Below are positions 27,229 through 36,070 of a stretch of DNA of 64,000 nucleotides, piece after piece (within the stretch, counting starts at the first letter, position 1; each line of letters begins with the position of its first letter). A model generated the notes under the pieces. It saw only the letters and a list, made by a program, of their open reading frames with translations. It had not been told where the DNA came from and did no database searches. The stretch is from Bacteroides sp. Marseille-P3684 (GTDB lineage Bacteria; Bacteroidota; Bacteroidia; Bacteroidales; Bacteroidaceae): contig NZ_LT985808.1 in NCBI RefSeq assembly GCF_900291465.1, positions 1,932,575 to 1,996,574 on the forward strand, read 5' to 3'. A program made the position numbers and the translations under genes.

Positions 27229-27295
27229 GACCAAAGTATTATACTTTGGCAGGCTAAGTATAATACTTAGGGTGCCTAAGTATAATACTTTGGTC
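27229..27295. repeat. Triple-palindrome intergenic repeat, copy 1
   Basis: A 67-base unit bounded by GACC and GGTC with three AT-rich palindromes: CCAAAGTATTATACTTTGG (27231-27249), CTAAGTATAATACTTAG (27254-27270) and CCTAAGTATAATACTTTGG (27275-27293). The copy at 48509-48575 has the same length and differs at five positions. The rest of the gene-free stretch 27120-27451 shows no other clear feature. Confidence 0.85.
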
Positions 27296-27451
27296 TGTCT
27301 AAGCCGGGGTTTAATCTCGTCTGTCCCGTACCCGTATGTCCTTTAACCGCCGTATGGATGCAGCTGGTCCTGGGAGGAGGGTCGGGGAGGGTGGCTCAGA
27401 CAGCAGTCAGGGAGGCTTCGAATGGCATTTGAACACTATTAAATAAAGATT

Positions 27452-27889
27452 ATGGCATTTTTCAAGAAAGTAAAAAAGGCGATCAATGGGAAGTGGTATC
27501 CACAGGGAGTCGCTTTAGGAGGACCCGTCGGGACACGTGAAATTGCCGACAGACTGTCGGAGATGTCCACACTGACTCCCGGGGACGTGTATGCGGTATT
27601 GGCCAATCTGGGTCAGGTGATGAGCGACTACATGGCGGTAGGCAATACCGTGAAGCTGGATGGCGTAGGCACCTTCTTCTATACCCCGCGCATGAAGGGG
27701 CAGGGAGTGGACACGCGCGAGGAAGTCAGTGCCGAGCAGATCACCGGAGTCAGTGTCCGTTTTATTCCGGAGACACGCCGCAGTGCCGGTAACAATGTGG
27801 TAGGACGACCGCTGGTTGCCGATAAGGTGGAATGGGTGGACATGGACAAACTGGGAGGAAGGAAAAGGTCGCGGAGTGACAGAATGTAA
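27452..27889 (+). CDS. HU-like DNA-binding protein (HU-HIG type)
   Basis: A 145-residue nucleoid-associated protein of the IHF/HU superfamily, in the Bacteroidales-enriched form that binds DNA as a dimer. The N-terminus AFFKKVKKAINGKWYPQGV is followed by the helical dimer part (TREIADRLSEMSTLTPGDVYAVL) and the beta-arm region LDGVGTFFYTPRMKGQGVD. It continues with a basic, Arg-rich tail (GGRKRSRSDRM). Alone in its transcription unit, with a 220-base potential leader that begins with the palindromic repeat. Confidence 0.88.
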   Translation: MAFFKKVKKAINGKWYPQGVALGGPVGTREIADRLSEMSTLTPGDVYAVLANLGQVMSDYMAVGNTVKLDGVGTFFYTPRMKGQGVDTREEVSAEQITGVSVRFIPETRRSAGNNVVGRPLVADKVEWVDMDKLGGRKRSRSDRM

Positions 27890-27964
27890 CCTTACGTTGC
27901 GGCAGGTTTGCAGCTGGCGTGAAATTCTTTCCTCGTTTTCTTTGCTTTATGCAATCTTTTCCTA

Positions 27965-27972
27965 TACATTTG
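27965..27972 (+). promoter_or_regulatory. -7 box of ilvE
   Basis: TACATTTG, 107 bases before the ilvE ATG, leaving a leader with a 16-codon mini-ORF. Confidence 0.55.
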
Positions 27973-28078
27973 CTGCATGTAAATTCTTTTATATGAGCAT
28001 CGGCCGGGCGATAGCTTCGCACACGGGAAGAGTGATAGCCTGACGCGGTGTTCATAGACCCTTAAAATTTTAGATACA

Positions 28079-29098
28079 ATGAAAGAAATAGATTGGGCGA
28101 ATTTGTCGTTCGGCTATATGCGGACCGACTACAACGTGCGCTGTTACTATCGCGACGGAAAATGGGGAGAAGTAGAAGTTTCTTCCGAGGAGACCATCAA
28201 CCTGCACATGGCTGCTACCTCGTTGCACTACGGTCAGGAGGCTTTTGAAGGCTTGAAAGCCTACCGTTGCAAGGATGGCAAGATCCGCATCTTCCGCATG
28301 GAAGCCAATGCGGAACGTCTGCAGAGCACCTGCCGGGGCATCCTGATGCCGGAACTTCCGACTGAACGCTTCTGTGAGATGGTGAAGAAGGTGGTGAAGC
28401 TGAACGAACGTTTCATCCCGCCTTATGAGAGTGGCGCTTCGCTGTATATCCGCCCGTTGCTGATTGGTACAAGTGCCCAGGTGGGCGTGCATCCAGCCAG
28501 CGAATATCTGTTTGTCATCTTCGTAACACCGGTAGGACCCTACTTCAAGGGCGGGTTCGCAACCAATCCCTATGTCATCATCCGCGAGTTCGACCGTGCG
28601 GCTCCGCTCGGAACAGGAACCTTCAAGGTGGGTGGCAACTATGCAGCCAGCTTGCGTGCGAACAAGATGGCACACGATCTGGGTTATTCCTGCGAGTTCT
28701 ACCTCGACGCAAAAGAGAAGAAGTACATCGATGAGTGTGGCGCCGCCAACTTCTTCGGTATCAAGAACAATACCTATATCACTCCGCTGTCAACGTCCAT
28801 CCTTCCGTCCATCACCAACCGCAGCCTGATGCAGTTGGCAGAGGATATGGGGCTGAAGGTAGAACGTCGTCCGGTGCCTGAAGAAGAGCTGGCTACCTTT
28901 GAAGAGGCAGGAGCTTGTGGTACGGCAGCGGTCATCAGCCCGATCGAACGTATCGATGACCTGGAGAACAAGCGGTCATACGTGATTGCCAAAGATGGCA
29001 AGCCGGGTCCGATTTCTACCCGACTCTACCAGCAGTTGCGTGCCATCCAGTATGGCGATGTGCCCGATCCTTACGGATGGGTAACCGTGCTTGACTAA
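28079..29098 (+). CDS. ilvE: Branched-chain amino acid aminotransferase
   Basis: PLP enzyme that interconverts Leu, Ile and Val with their 2-oxo acids. At 339 residues it belongs to the longer class IV type (LHYGQEAFEGLKAYRCKDG, about residues 48-66). The lysine lies in GTGTFKVGGNYAASLRANK, and the cofactor region IDECGAANFFGIKNNTYITP and the end-of-fold ACGTAAVISPIERI are present. It is a monocistronic gene with a strong terminator directly after it. Confidence 0.95.
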   Translation: MKEIDWANLSFGYMRTDYNVRCYYRDGKWGEVEVSSEETINLHMAATSLHYGQEAFEGLKAYRCKDGKIRIFRMEANAERLQSTCRGILMPELPTERFCEMVKKVVKLNERFIPPYESGASLYIRPLLIGTSAQVGVHPASEYLFVIFVTPVGPYFKGGFATNPYVIIREFDRAAPLGTGTFKVGGNYAASLRANKMAHDLGYSCEFYLDAKEKKYIDECGAANFFGIKNNTYITPLSTSILPSITNRSLMQLAEDMGLKVERRPVPEEELATFEEAGACGTAAVISPIERIDDLENKRSYVIAKDGKPGPISTRLYQQLRAIQYGDVPDPYGWVTVLD

Positions 29099-29126
29099 GC
29101 GGAACCGCTCGATTATAGATGCTTGA

Positions 29127-29167
29127 CGCAGGTTGCACAGACCGACATTTGTGCAACCTGCGTTTTT
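29127..29167 (+). terminator. Terminator of ilvE
   Basis: CGCAGGTTGCACA pairs perfectly with TGTGCAACCTGCG, followed by five T. Confidence 0.92.
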
Positions 29168-29186
29168 GTATGCTCCATTTTCTTCG

Positions 29187-29194
29187 TAATTTTG
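29187..29194 (+). promoter_or_regulatory. -7 box of trmB
   Basis: TAATTTTG, 27 bases before the trmB start codon. Confidence 0.55.
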
Positions 29195-29220
29195 CGGCGT
29201 TAACAACTAAAGTGAAGCAG

Positions 29221-29979
29221 ATGGGCAAGAACAAACTGGAGAAATTTGCAGACATGCGGAGCTATCCGCACGTGTTCGAGTATCCGTACTCAGTGATAGA
29301 TAATGTACCTTTTGAGATGAAAGGCAGATGGAAGGCGGACTTTTTCAAGAACGACCATCCGATCGTGCTGGAGCTGGGATGCGGACGTGGCGAATACACC
29401 GTCGGACTGGCACGCAAGTATCCTGACAAGAATTTCATCGGGGTGGACATCAAGGGGGCACGCATGTGGACCGGAGCGACGGAAGCCTTGCAGGAAGGTT
29501 TGCAGAACGTGGCTTTCCTGCGTACGAATATCGAAATAATCGACCGCTTCTTTGCTCCGGACGAAGTCAGTGAAATCTGGCTGACCTTCTCCGACCCGCA
29601 GATGAAGAAGGCTACGAAACGTCTGACGTCCACCTATTTCATGGAACGCTATCGCCGTTTCCTGTGCGATGGCGGACTGATACATGTCAAGACCGACAGC
29701 AACTTCATGTTCACCTATACGCGCTACATGCTTGAGACGAACCGGTTGCCGGTGGAGTTCATGACCGATGACTTGTACCATTCCGGTCTGGTGGACGACA
29801 TCCTGGGCATCCGGACTTACTACGAGCAGCAATGGCTGGACCGGGGACTGACCATCAAGTATGTGAAGTTCCGTTTGCCGAAGGACGGAGCCTTGCAGGA
29901 ACCGGACGTGGAAATCGAGCTGGATGACTACAGAAGCTATAACCGCAGCAAACGCAGCGGTCTGCAAACCAGCAAGTAG
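29221..29979 (+). CDS. trmB: tRNA (guanine-N7-)-methyltransferase
   Basis: SAM-dependent enzyme that forms m7G at position 46 of tRNA. The 252-residue protein has the SAM motif [19 protein letters not shown] (about residues 48-66), [11 protein letters not shown], and the substrate region [18 protein letters not shown], where the usual PDPWxKKRH motif of the family appears in Bacteroidales form ([10 protein letters not shown]). The frame is open from 29119, but the ATG at 29221 gives the normal family N-terminus and lies after the ilvE terminator and a promoter. Followed by mrp after 54 bases. Confidence 0.93.
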   Translation: MGKNKLEKFADMRSYPHVFEYPYSVIDNVPFEMKGRWKADFFKNDHPIVLELGCGRGEYTVGLARKYPDKNFIGVDIKGARMWTGATEALQEGLQNVAFLRTNIEIIDRFFAPDEVSEIWLTFSDPQMKKATKRLTSTYFMERYRRFLCDGGLIHVKTDSNFMFTYTRYMLETNRLPVEFMTDDLYHSGLVDDILGIRTYYEQQWLDRGLTIKYVKFRLPKDGALQEPDVEIELDDYRSYNRSKRSGLQTSK

Positions 29980-30033
29980 TCTGCTGACCTTTGAACACTT
30001 TATGAATGAACATAATCTTAAGACCTAGTTGAT

Positions 30034-31140
30034 ATGGCAATTTATCCGAAACTTATATTAGATGCCTTGTCTACGGTCCGTTATCCCGGGACAGGCAAGA
30101 ATATCGTGGAGGCGGGTATGGTGGACGACAATATCCGCATTGATGGGAACAAAGTGTCGTTCTCGTTGATTTTTGAAAAGCCGACCGACCCCTTCATGAA
30201 GTCGGTTGTCAAGGCGGCGGAAACAGCAATCCTGACGTATGTGGGTGAAGATGTCGAGATTGCCGGCAACATTTCGGTGACAACCGTACAGCAGGCACGT
30301 CCCGAAGTCGGGAAGCTGCTGCCCCAGGTGAAGAACATCATCGCCATTTCTTCCGGTAAGGGAGGAGTGGGGAAGTCCACGGTCGCAGCCAATCTGGCGG
30401 TGGCACTGGCGAAGTTGGGCTATAAGGTCGGCTTGCTCGATGCCGATATCTTCGGTCCTTCCATGCCGAAGATGTTCCAGGTGGAGGATGCCCGCCCCTA
30501 TGCCGAGATGATTGACGGACGGGAGCTGATTGTCCCCATTGAGAAATACGGTGTGAAACTGTTGTCCATCGGCTTCTTTGTCAACTCGGACCAGGCTACC
30601 TTGTGGCGTGGCGGAATGGCAAGCAACGCGTTGAAGCAGCTTATCGGTGATGCTGCCTGGGGAGATTTGGACTATTTCCTGATTGACCTGCCTCCCGGAA
30701 CCAGCGACATACACCTCACCGTCGTGCAGACGTTGGCAGTGACCGGTGCCGTAGTGGTAAGTACACCGCAGCAGGTAGCGTTGGCCGATGCCCGCAAAGG
30801 TATTAATATGTTTACAAATGAGAAGGTCAATGTCCCCATCCTGGGCTTGGTCGAGAACATGGCCTGGTTTACCCCGGCTGAACTTCCGCAGAACCGTTAT
30901 TACATTTTCGGGAAGGAAGGAGCCAAGAAGCTGGCAGCTGAAATGAAGGTTCCCTTGATCGGTCAGATTCCTATCGTACAAAGCATCTGTGAAGGAGGCG
31001 ATGACGGTAAACCGGTTGCCCTCAACGAAGATACCGTTACGGGACAGGCATTCATCCAACTGGCAGAAGAACTTGTCCGTCAGACGGAAAAACGGAACGC
31101 CGAGCAGGCTCCTACACGGATTGTTGAAGTCCACAAGTAG
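30034..31140 (+). CDS. mrp: Mrp/NBP35-family iron-sulfur carrier ATPase
   Basis: P-loop ATPase proposed to carry and deliver Fe-S clusters. The 368-residue protein has an N-terminal MIP18/DUF59-like domain (residues about 5-85), the deviant Walker A GKGGVGKSTVAAN (108-120), the switch-II motif DLPPGTSDIHLTV, and STPQQVALADARKG. The C-terminal CPxC cluster-binding motif of typical Mrp proteins is absent: after VENMAWFTPAELPQ the sequence runs NRYYIFGKEG, and only one Cys occurs in the region. Cluster binding therefore must differ or be lost. It follows trmB and ends in a strong terminator. Confidence 0.93.
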   Translation: MAIYPKLILDALSTVRYPGTGKNIVEAGMVDDNIRIDGNKVSFSLIFEKPTDPFMKSVVKAAETAILTYVGEDVEIAGNISVTTVQQARPEVGKLLPQVKNIIAISSGKGGVGKSTVAANLAVALAKLGYKVGLLDADIFGPSMPKMFQVEDARPYAEMIDGRELIVPIEKYGVKLLSIGFFVNSDQATLWRGGMASNALKQLIGDAAWGDLDYFLIDLPPGTSDIHLTVVQTLAVTGAVVVSTPQQVALADARKGINMFTNEKVNVPILGLVENMAWFTPAELPQNRYYIFGKEGAKKLAAEMKVPLIGQIPIVQSICEGGDDGKPVALNEDTVTGQAFIQLAEELVRQTEKRNAEQAPTRIVEVHK

Positions 31141-31163
31141 GGAACTGCCACCTCTCTGAATTG

Positions 31164-31228
31164 AAAACTTACCCCTGTCTTTCTCGTGCCGAAGATACCT
31201 TCCGTGAGAGAGACAGGGGTAAGTTTTT
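31164..31228 (+). terminator. Terminator of mrp
   Basis: A long stem: ACTTACCCCTGTCTTTCTC pairs with GTGAGAGAGACAGGGGTAAGT (small internal mismatches), then five T. A-rich on the left, so it may work in both directions. Confidence 0.9.
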
Positions 31229-31333
31229 GTATGGCTGTGCCGTGACTGTTAATCATCCTATAGGGGAGTTTGCCTTTTAGTTAAAGTTCGCCAAACTTCT
31301 ACGTGTGCGTATGATACAAAGCGAACAAATATA

Positions 31334-31341
31334 TACTTTTG
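31334..31341 (+). promoter_or_regulatory. -7 box of the RND efflux operon
   Basis: TACTTTTG, about 75 bases before the first gene of the efflux operon. Confidence 0.6.
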
Positions 31342-31415
31342 CGCACGAGAAACTTTTTCGTAGTTTTTAGTTTTTAAAGAACAGGGTATAAAGAAAACAA
31401 TTTATAATAGATAAT

Positions 31416-32621
31416 ATGGATATGAAGTCAAAACAAAAGTTCACTTATTCAAGTGCAGGTGTCCTTTGTGCAGGGGCACTCTTATTGTTTAATGCCTGCG
31501 GCGGCAGCCAAGGTATGAAGATGGGTGACAATGAATTCACCGTAGAGACGGTGTCTTCCACCTCAAGCCAGCAGACTACCCAGTATCCCGCAACAATCAA
31601 AGGTATGCAGGATATCGAGATTCGTCCGCAAGTTTCAGGATTCATTGTCAAATTGTGCGTGGATGAAGGTGCCACTGTCCGTAAGGGACAGGCTTTGTTC
31701 CAGATTGATCCGACTCAATATGCAGCAGCAGCCAATCAGGCAAAAGCGAATGTTGCATCGGCAGAAGCCAACTTGCACACGATGGAGCTGACGGCTCAGA
31801 ACAAGAAGACTTTGTATGATAAGAAGGTCATTAGCCAGTTTGACTATCAGACGGCGTTGAACAACCTGGAGACTGCCAAAGCTACCTTGGCACAAGCCAA
31901 AGCCAGCTTGGTTGCCGCTCAGCAGAATCTGGGCTTTTGTACAGTGACCAGCCCCTCGGACGGTGTAGTCGGAACTTTCCCCTACCGTGTCGGTAGTCTG
32001 GTCAGCGCTTCGATTGCAGAGCCGTTGACTACGGTTTCGGAAATCGGCGATATGTATGTTTACTTCTCGATGACCGAAAAGCAATTGTTGAACATGACAA
32101 AAGCCGGTGGAACCCTGAAGGAACAGCTGGAAAAGATGCCGGCAGTGAAGCTGCAGCTCTCCGATGGTACGATGTATGATGCCGAAGGTAAGATTGATGC
32201 CGTGAGTGGAGTCATCGACCAGACCACCGGTTCGGTAAGTATGCGTGCGGTCTTCCCCAACAAGGGAAATGTGTTGCGTAGCGGTGGCTCGGGTAATATC
32301 ATCTTCCCTTATGCGTTGGAGAACGTCTGTGTCATTCCGCAAAGTGCGACACAGGAAATTCAGGACAAGAAGTTCGTTTATGTAATGCAGCCGGACAGTA
32401 CCTTGAAGCATACGGAAATCAAGGTGTATAACCTGAATGACGGAAAGACTTTTGTTGTGACAGAGGGCTTGAAGAACGGTGATAAGATTGTGACCGAAGG
32501 CGTTCAGACTCTGAAGAACGGACAGAAGATTGTGCCGATCACTCCGCAACAGAAAGAGGCCAAATACCAGCAGGCTCTGAAAGACCAGCGTGAAGGTAAT
32601 TTGGAAACAGCATTTAATTAA
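31416..32621 (+). CDS. RND efflux periplasmic adaptor (MFP) subunit
   Basis: Membrane-fusion protein of 401 residues that bridges the inner-membrane pump and the outer-membrane channel. It has a lipoprotein signal with the lipobox in LLLFNACGG (Cys about residue 28), a split lipoyl domain (IRPQVSGFIVKLCVDEGATVRKGQ and the return FCTVTSPSDGVVGTFPYRVG), an alpha-helical hairpin (ANQAKANVASAEANLHTMEL onward) and a beta-barrel/membrane-proximal domain. An in-frame ATG two codons later is also possible. First gene of a three-gene AcrAB-TolC-like operon; 17 bases separate it from the pump gene. Confidence 0.94.
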   Translation: MDMKSKQKFTYSSAGVLCAGALLLFNACGGSQGMKMGDNEFTVETVSSTSSQQTTQYPATIKGMQDIEIRPQVSGFIVKLCVDEGATVRKGQALFQIDPTQYAAAANQAKANVASAEANLHTMELTAQNKKTLYDKKVISQFDYQTALNNLETAKATLAQAKASLVAAQQNLGFCTVTSPSDGVVGTFPYRVGSLVSASIAEPLTTVSEIGDMYVYFSMTEKQLLNMTKAGGTLKEQLEKMPAVKLQLSDGTMYDAEGKIDAVSGVIDQTTGSVSMRAVFPNKGNVLRSGGSGNIIFPYALENVCVIPQSATQEIQDKKFVYVMQPDSTLKHTEIKVYNLNDGKTFVVTEGLKNGDKIVTEGVQTLKNGQKIVPITPQQKEAKYQQALKDQREGNLETAFN

Positions 32622-32638
32622 AAAGTGATGATTCAACT

Positions 32639-35600
32639 ATGAGGCTAGATAAGTTTATTAATCGTCCGGTATTATCAACCGTAATCTCAATCTTGTTGGT
32701 AATCTTGGGTTTCATAGGCTTGGCAACCTTGCCTATCACCCAGTATCCGGACATTGCGCCGCCGACGATCTCTGTGAGCGCAAACTATACGGGTGCCAAC
32801 GCCCAGACGGTGCTGAACTCTGTAATCTCTCCGTTGGAAGACCAGATCAACGGTGTGGAGAACATGATGTACATGCAGTCTACCGCTACAAACAACGGCT
32901 CGGCACGTATTACAGTATATTTCAAGCAGGGAACAGACCCTGATATGGCACAGGTCAACGTGCAGAACCGTGTGACCCAGGCTCAGGGACTCCTGCCTTC
33001 CGAGGTAACTCAGGTGGGTGTGACGACAATGAAGCGCCAGACATCCATGTTGATGATCTTCTCTCTTTATGACAAGGAGGACAAATACAACATCGAGTTC
33101 CTGGAGAACTATGCCAGTATCAACCTGATTCCGGAAATCAAACGTGTGAACGGTGTCGGTGATGCCAATGCGATGAGTGCCGACTACTCCATGCGTATTT
33201 GGTTGAAACCGGATGTGATGGCTCAGTATAAGCTGCTGCCCAGCGATATCACTTCGGCATTGTCCGAGCAGAACGTGGAGGCAGCACCGGGTCAGTTCGG
33301 TGAACGCGGTAACCAGTCGTTCCAGTACACCATCCGTTATAAGGGACGTTTGTCCAGTGCGGCAGAGTTTGAGGATATTGTCATCAAGGCACTTCCCGAT
33401 GGACAGATTCTCCGTCTGGGTGATGTTGCCGACCTGGAGCTGGGACGTTTGAACTACAGTTTCAACAACATGGTAAATGGACACAAGGCTGTGACCTGTA
33501 TCATTTATCAGATGGCTGGTACCAACGCAACAGAAACCATCCAGAACCTGGAGAAGGTGCTTGCAGACTATGAGAAGAACCTCCCCGACGGCATCGGACT
33601 CAGTATTGCACAGAGTGCCAATGACTTCTTGTTCGCTTCTATTCATGAGGTTGTCAAGACGTTGATCGAGGCATTTATTCTGGTGTTCATCGTCGTGTAT
33701 ATCTTCCTGCAGGATATGCGTTCTACGTTGATCCCGGCAATTGCCATTCCGGTGGCTTTGATTGCGACCTTCTTCGCCATGAAGCTGATCGGCTTCAGTT
33801 TGAACTTGCTGACGTTGTCGGCTATGGTGCTTGCCATTGCGATCGTCGTCGACGATGCGATAGTCGTCGTCGAGGGCGTCCATGCGAAGTTGGACCAAGG
33901 CTACAAGTCTTCGCGTTTGGCTTCCATCGACGCCATGAGTGAGTTGGGTGGTGCTATCGTTTCCATTACATTGGTCATGATGTCCGTGTTTATTCCTGTC
34001 AGCTTCATTGGTGGTACAGCCGGTACGTTCTACCAGCAGTTCGGTATTACCATGGCGTTGGCTATCGGTTTCTCGGCTATCAACGCATTGACCTTGTCTC
34101 CTGCCTTGTGTGCCCTGTTCCTGAAGCCTCACAATTCGAACACGACGCTGAAGGAGCGTATGGATACGGCTTACAAGGAGTCACGTCGGATTATGGTCAG
34201 CAAGTACACCGACGCTATCGGTAAGCGGTTGAATCCGAAGATTGTCATCCTCTTTGTGATTATTGCCATCTTGGGTATGATTTTCGGAATGTTCAACTTT
34301 GACCAGCATCCGGTGCTCTGTATATTGTTCATCATCATCAGTATTCTGGCTTTTGCCGGCATGACGACTGACAAGTTCAAGGCTTCGTTCAACAAGTCCT
34401 ATAACTCACTCTTGAACAAGTACCGCAAGTATGTCGTGTTCTTCATCCACCGGAAAGGATTGTCCTTCGGTCTTCTGGGAGCATTGATTGCCCTGTTGGT
34501 ATTCTTCATGAACATTACACCGACCGGTATGGTGCCGAATGAAGATACCGGTACCATCATGGGTGCCGTAACCTTGCCGCCGGGTACTTCTCAGGAGCGT
34601 GCTCAGGAAGTGCTCAACAAGGTTGACAGCCTGATTGCCGCAGAGCCTGCCGTACAGTCCCGTACCGTGATTTCCGGTTTCAGCTTTATCGGTAGTGGCC
34701 AGGGACCTTCCTACGGTTCAATCATTATCAAGTTGAAAGACTGGGAAGAACGTTCCATGCAGCAGAGTTCGGATATTGTGGTTGCTTCGCTGTTCATGCG
34801 TTCTCAGAAGCTGTTTAAGGATGCACAGGTATTGTTCTTTGCTCCGCCTATGATTCCGGGATACTCCATTTCAACCGATATCGAGTTGAACATGCAGGAT
34901 AAGACCGGAGGTTCGCTGGACCACTTCTTTGAGGTTGTCAACTCTTACATGGCTGCCTTGGAAGAACGTCCGGAAATCAGCTCGGCTTCCACGAACTTTA
35001 ACCCGAGCTTCCCCCAATATCAGATGGATATCGATGTTGCAGCCTGCAAGCGTGCCGGAATCAGCCCGAGCACCATCTTGTCGACCATGCAAGGATACTT
35101 TGGAGGTATCTATGCGTCGAACTTCAACAGTTTCGGTAAGATGTACCGTGTCATGATTCAGGCAGAGCCGGATGCAACCAAGAACATGGAATCACTGAAC
35201 AGCATCAAGGTGCGTGGCAGTGACGGCGAGATGGCTCCGATTACCCAGTTCGTGACCATGAAGAGAATCTATGGTCCGGATGTGATCAGCCGTTTCAACT
35301 TGTACACCTCTATTCAAGTAATGGTATCGCCGGCTGCCGGCTACACTTCCGGTCAGGCATTGCAGGCCATTTCGGAAGTTGCCAGTCAGAACCTGCCCAC
35401 AGGTTTCGGCTATGAGTTGGGAGGTATGGCACGTGAGGAGGCTCAGACAACCAACACGACCGGATTGATTTTTGTGCTCTGTCTCGTCTTCGTTTACTTG
35501 CTGTTGAGTGCCCAGTATGAAAGCTATGTGTTGCCGTTGGCCGTGTTGCTCTCCATCCCCTGCGGTCTGTTGGGAAGCTTCCTGTTTGTGAACGGATTTG

Positions 35601-36070
35601 CGGCGTTGGGCAGCATCCCGGCATTGAAGATGGTGCTGGGTACCATGTCAAACGATATCTATATGCAGATTGCCTTGATTATGTTGATGGGTCTGTTGGC
35701 GAAGAACGCCATTCTGATTGTTGAGTTCGCTCTTGACCGTCGTAAACAGGGTATGAGTATCTCGTGGGCTGCCGTGCTCGGAGCTTCCGCCCGTCTGCGT
35801 CCTATCTTGATGACTTCACTCGCCATGATTATCGGTTTGCTTCCGTTGATGTTCGCATTTGGCGTCGGTGCTCATGGTAACCGTACGTTGGGAGCCTCTG
35901 CCATTGGCGGTATGTTGATTGGTATGATATGCCAGATCTTCATCGTGCCGACTTTGTTCGTAGTCTTCCAATGGCTGCAAGAGAAGTTCAAACCGATCGA
36001 ATGGACCGATATGGACGGCAGTGAGGTTGAACCGGATATTGAACAATATTCAAACAAAGACGAAAAATGA
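32639..36070 (+). CDS. RND efflux inner-membrane pump (AcrB-like, HAE-1)
   Basis: Proton-driven drug or metabolite exporter of 1143 residues. The N-terminus is typical (MRLDKFINRPVLSTVISILL, then TLPITQYPDIAPPTISVSA), and the paired aspartates of the proton relay are in VLAIAIVVDDAIVVVEG (about residues 400-410). It is longer than the usual roughly 1050 residues because two extra hydrophobic segments, about residues 533-553 (PKIVILFVIIAILGMIFGMF) and 557-577 (HPVLCILFIIISILAFAGM), lie between the normal sixth and seventh helices. The frame is intact. It overlaps the outer-membrane gene by four bases. Substrates cannot be inferred. Confidence 0.95.
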   Translation: MRLDKFINRPVLSTVISILLVILGFIGLATLPITQYPDIAPPTISVSANYTGANAQTVLNSVISPLEDQINGVENMMYMQSTATNNGSARITVYFKQGTDPDMAQVNVQNRVTQAQGLLPSEVTQVGVTTMKRQTSMLMIFSLYDKEDKYNIEFLENYASINLIPEIKRVNGVGDANAMSADYSMRIWLKPDVMAQYKLLPSDITSALSEQNVEAAPGQFGERGNQSFQYTIRYKGRLSSAAEFEDIVIKALPDGQILRLGDVADLELGRLNYSFNNMVNGHKAVTCIIYQMAGTNATETIQNLEKVLADYEKNLPDGIGLSIAQSANDFLFASIHEVVKTLIEAFILVFIVVYIFLQDMRSTLIPAIAIPVALIATFFAMKLIGFSLNLLTLSAMVLAIAIVVDDAIVVVEGVHAKLDQGYKSSRLASIDAMSELGGAIVSITLVMMSVFIPVSFIGGTAGTFYQQFGITMALAIGFSAINALTLSPALCALFLKPHNSNTTLKERMDTAYKESRRIMVSKYTDAIGKRLNPKIVILFVIIAILGMIFGMFNFDQHPVLCILFIIISILAFAGMTTDKFKASFNKSYNSLLNKYRKYVVFFIHRKGLSFGLLGALIALLVFFMNITPTGMVPNEDTGTIMGAVTLPPGTSQERAQEVLNKVDSLIAAEPAVQSRTVISGFSFIGSGQGPSYGSIIIKLKDWEERSMQQSSDIVVASLFMRSQKLFKDAQVLFFAPPMIPGYSISTDIELNMQDKTGGSLDHFFEVVNSYMAALEERPEISSASTNFNPSFPQYQMDIDVAACKRAGISPSTILSTMQGYFGGIYASNFNSFGKMYRVMIQAEPDATKNMESLNSIKVRGSDGEMAPITQFVTMKRIYGPDVISRFNLYTSIQVMVSPAAGYTSGQALQAISEVASQNLPTGFGYELGGMAREEAQTTNTTGLIFVLCLVFVYLLLSAQYESYVLPLAVLLSIPCGLLGSFLFVNGFAALGSIPALKMVLGTMSNDIYMQIALIMLMGLLAKNAILIVEFALDRRKQGMSISWAAVLGASARLRPILMTSLAMIIGLLPLMFAFGVGAHGNRTLGASAIGGMLIGMICQIFIVPTLFVVFQWLQEKFKPIEWTDMDGSEVEPDIEQYSNKDEK

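Noticed and set aside
27120-27451. CRISPR-like array in the repeat region
   Set aside because: The three palindromes are too short (17-19 bases), spaced by only a few bases, and no cas gene is near.
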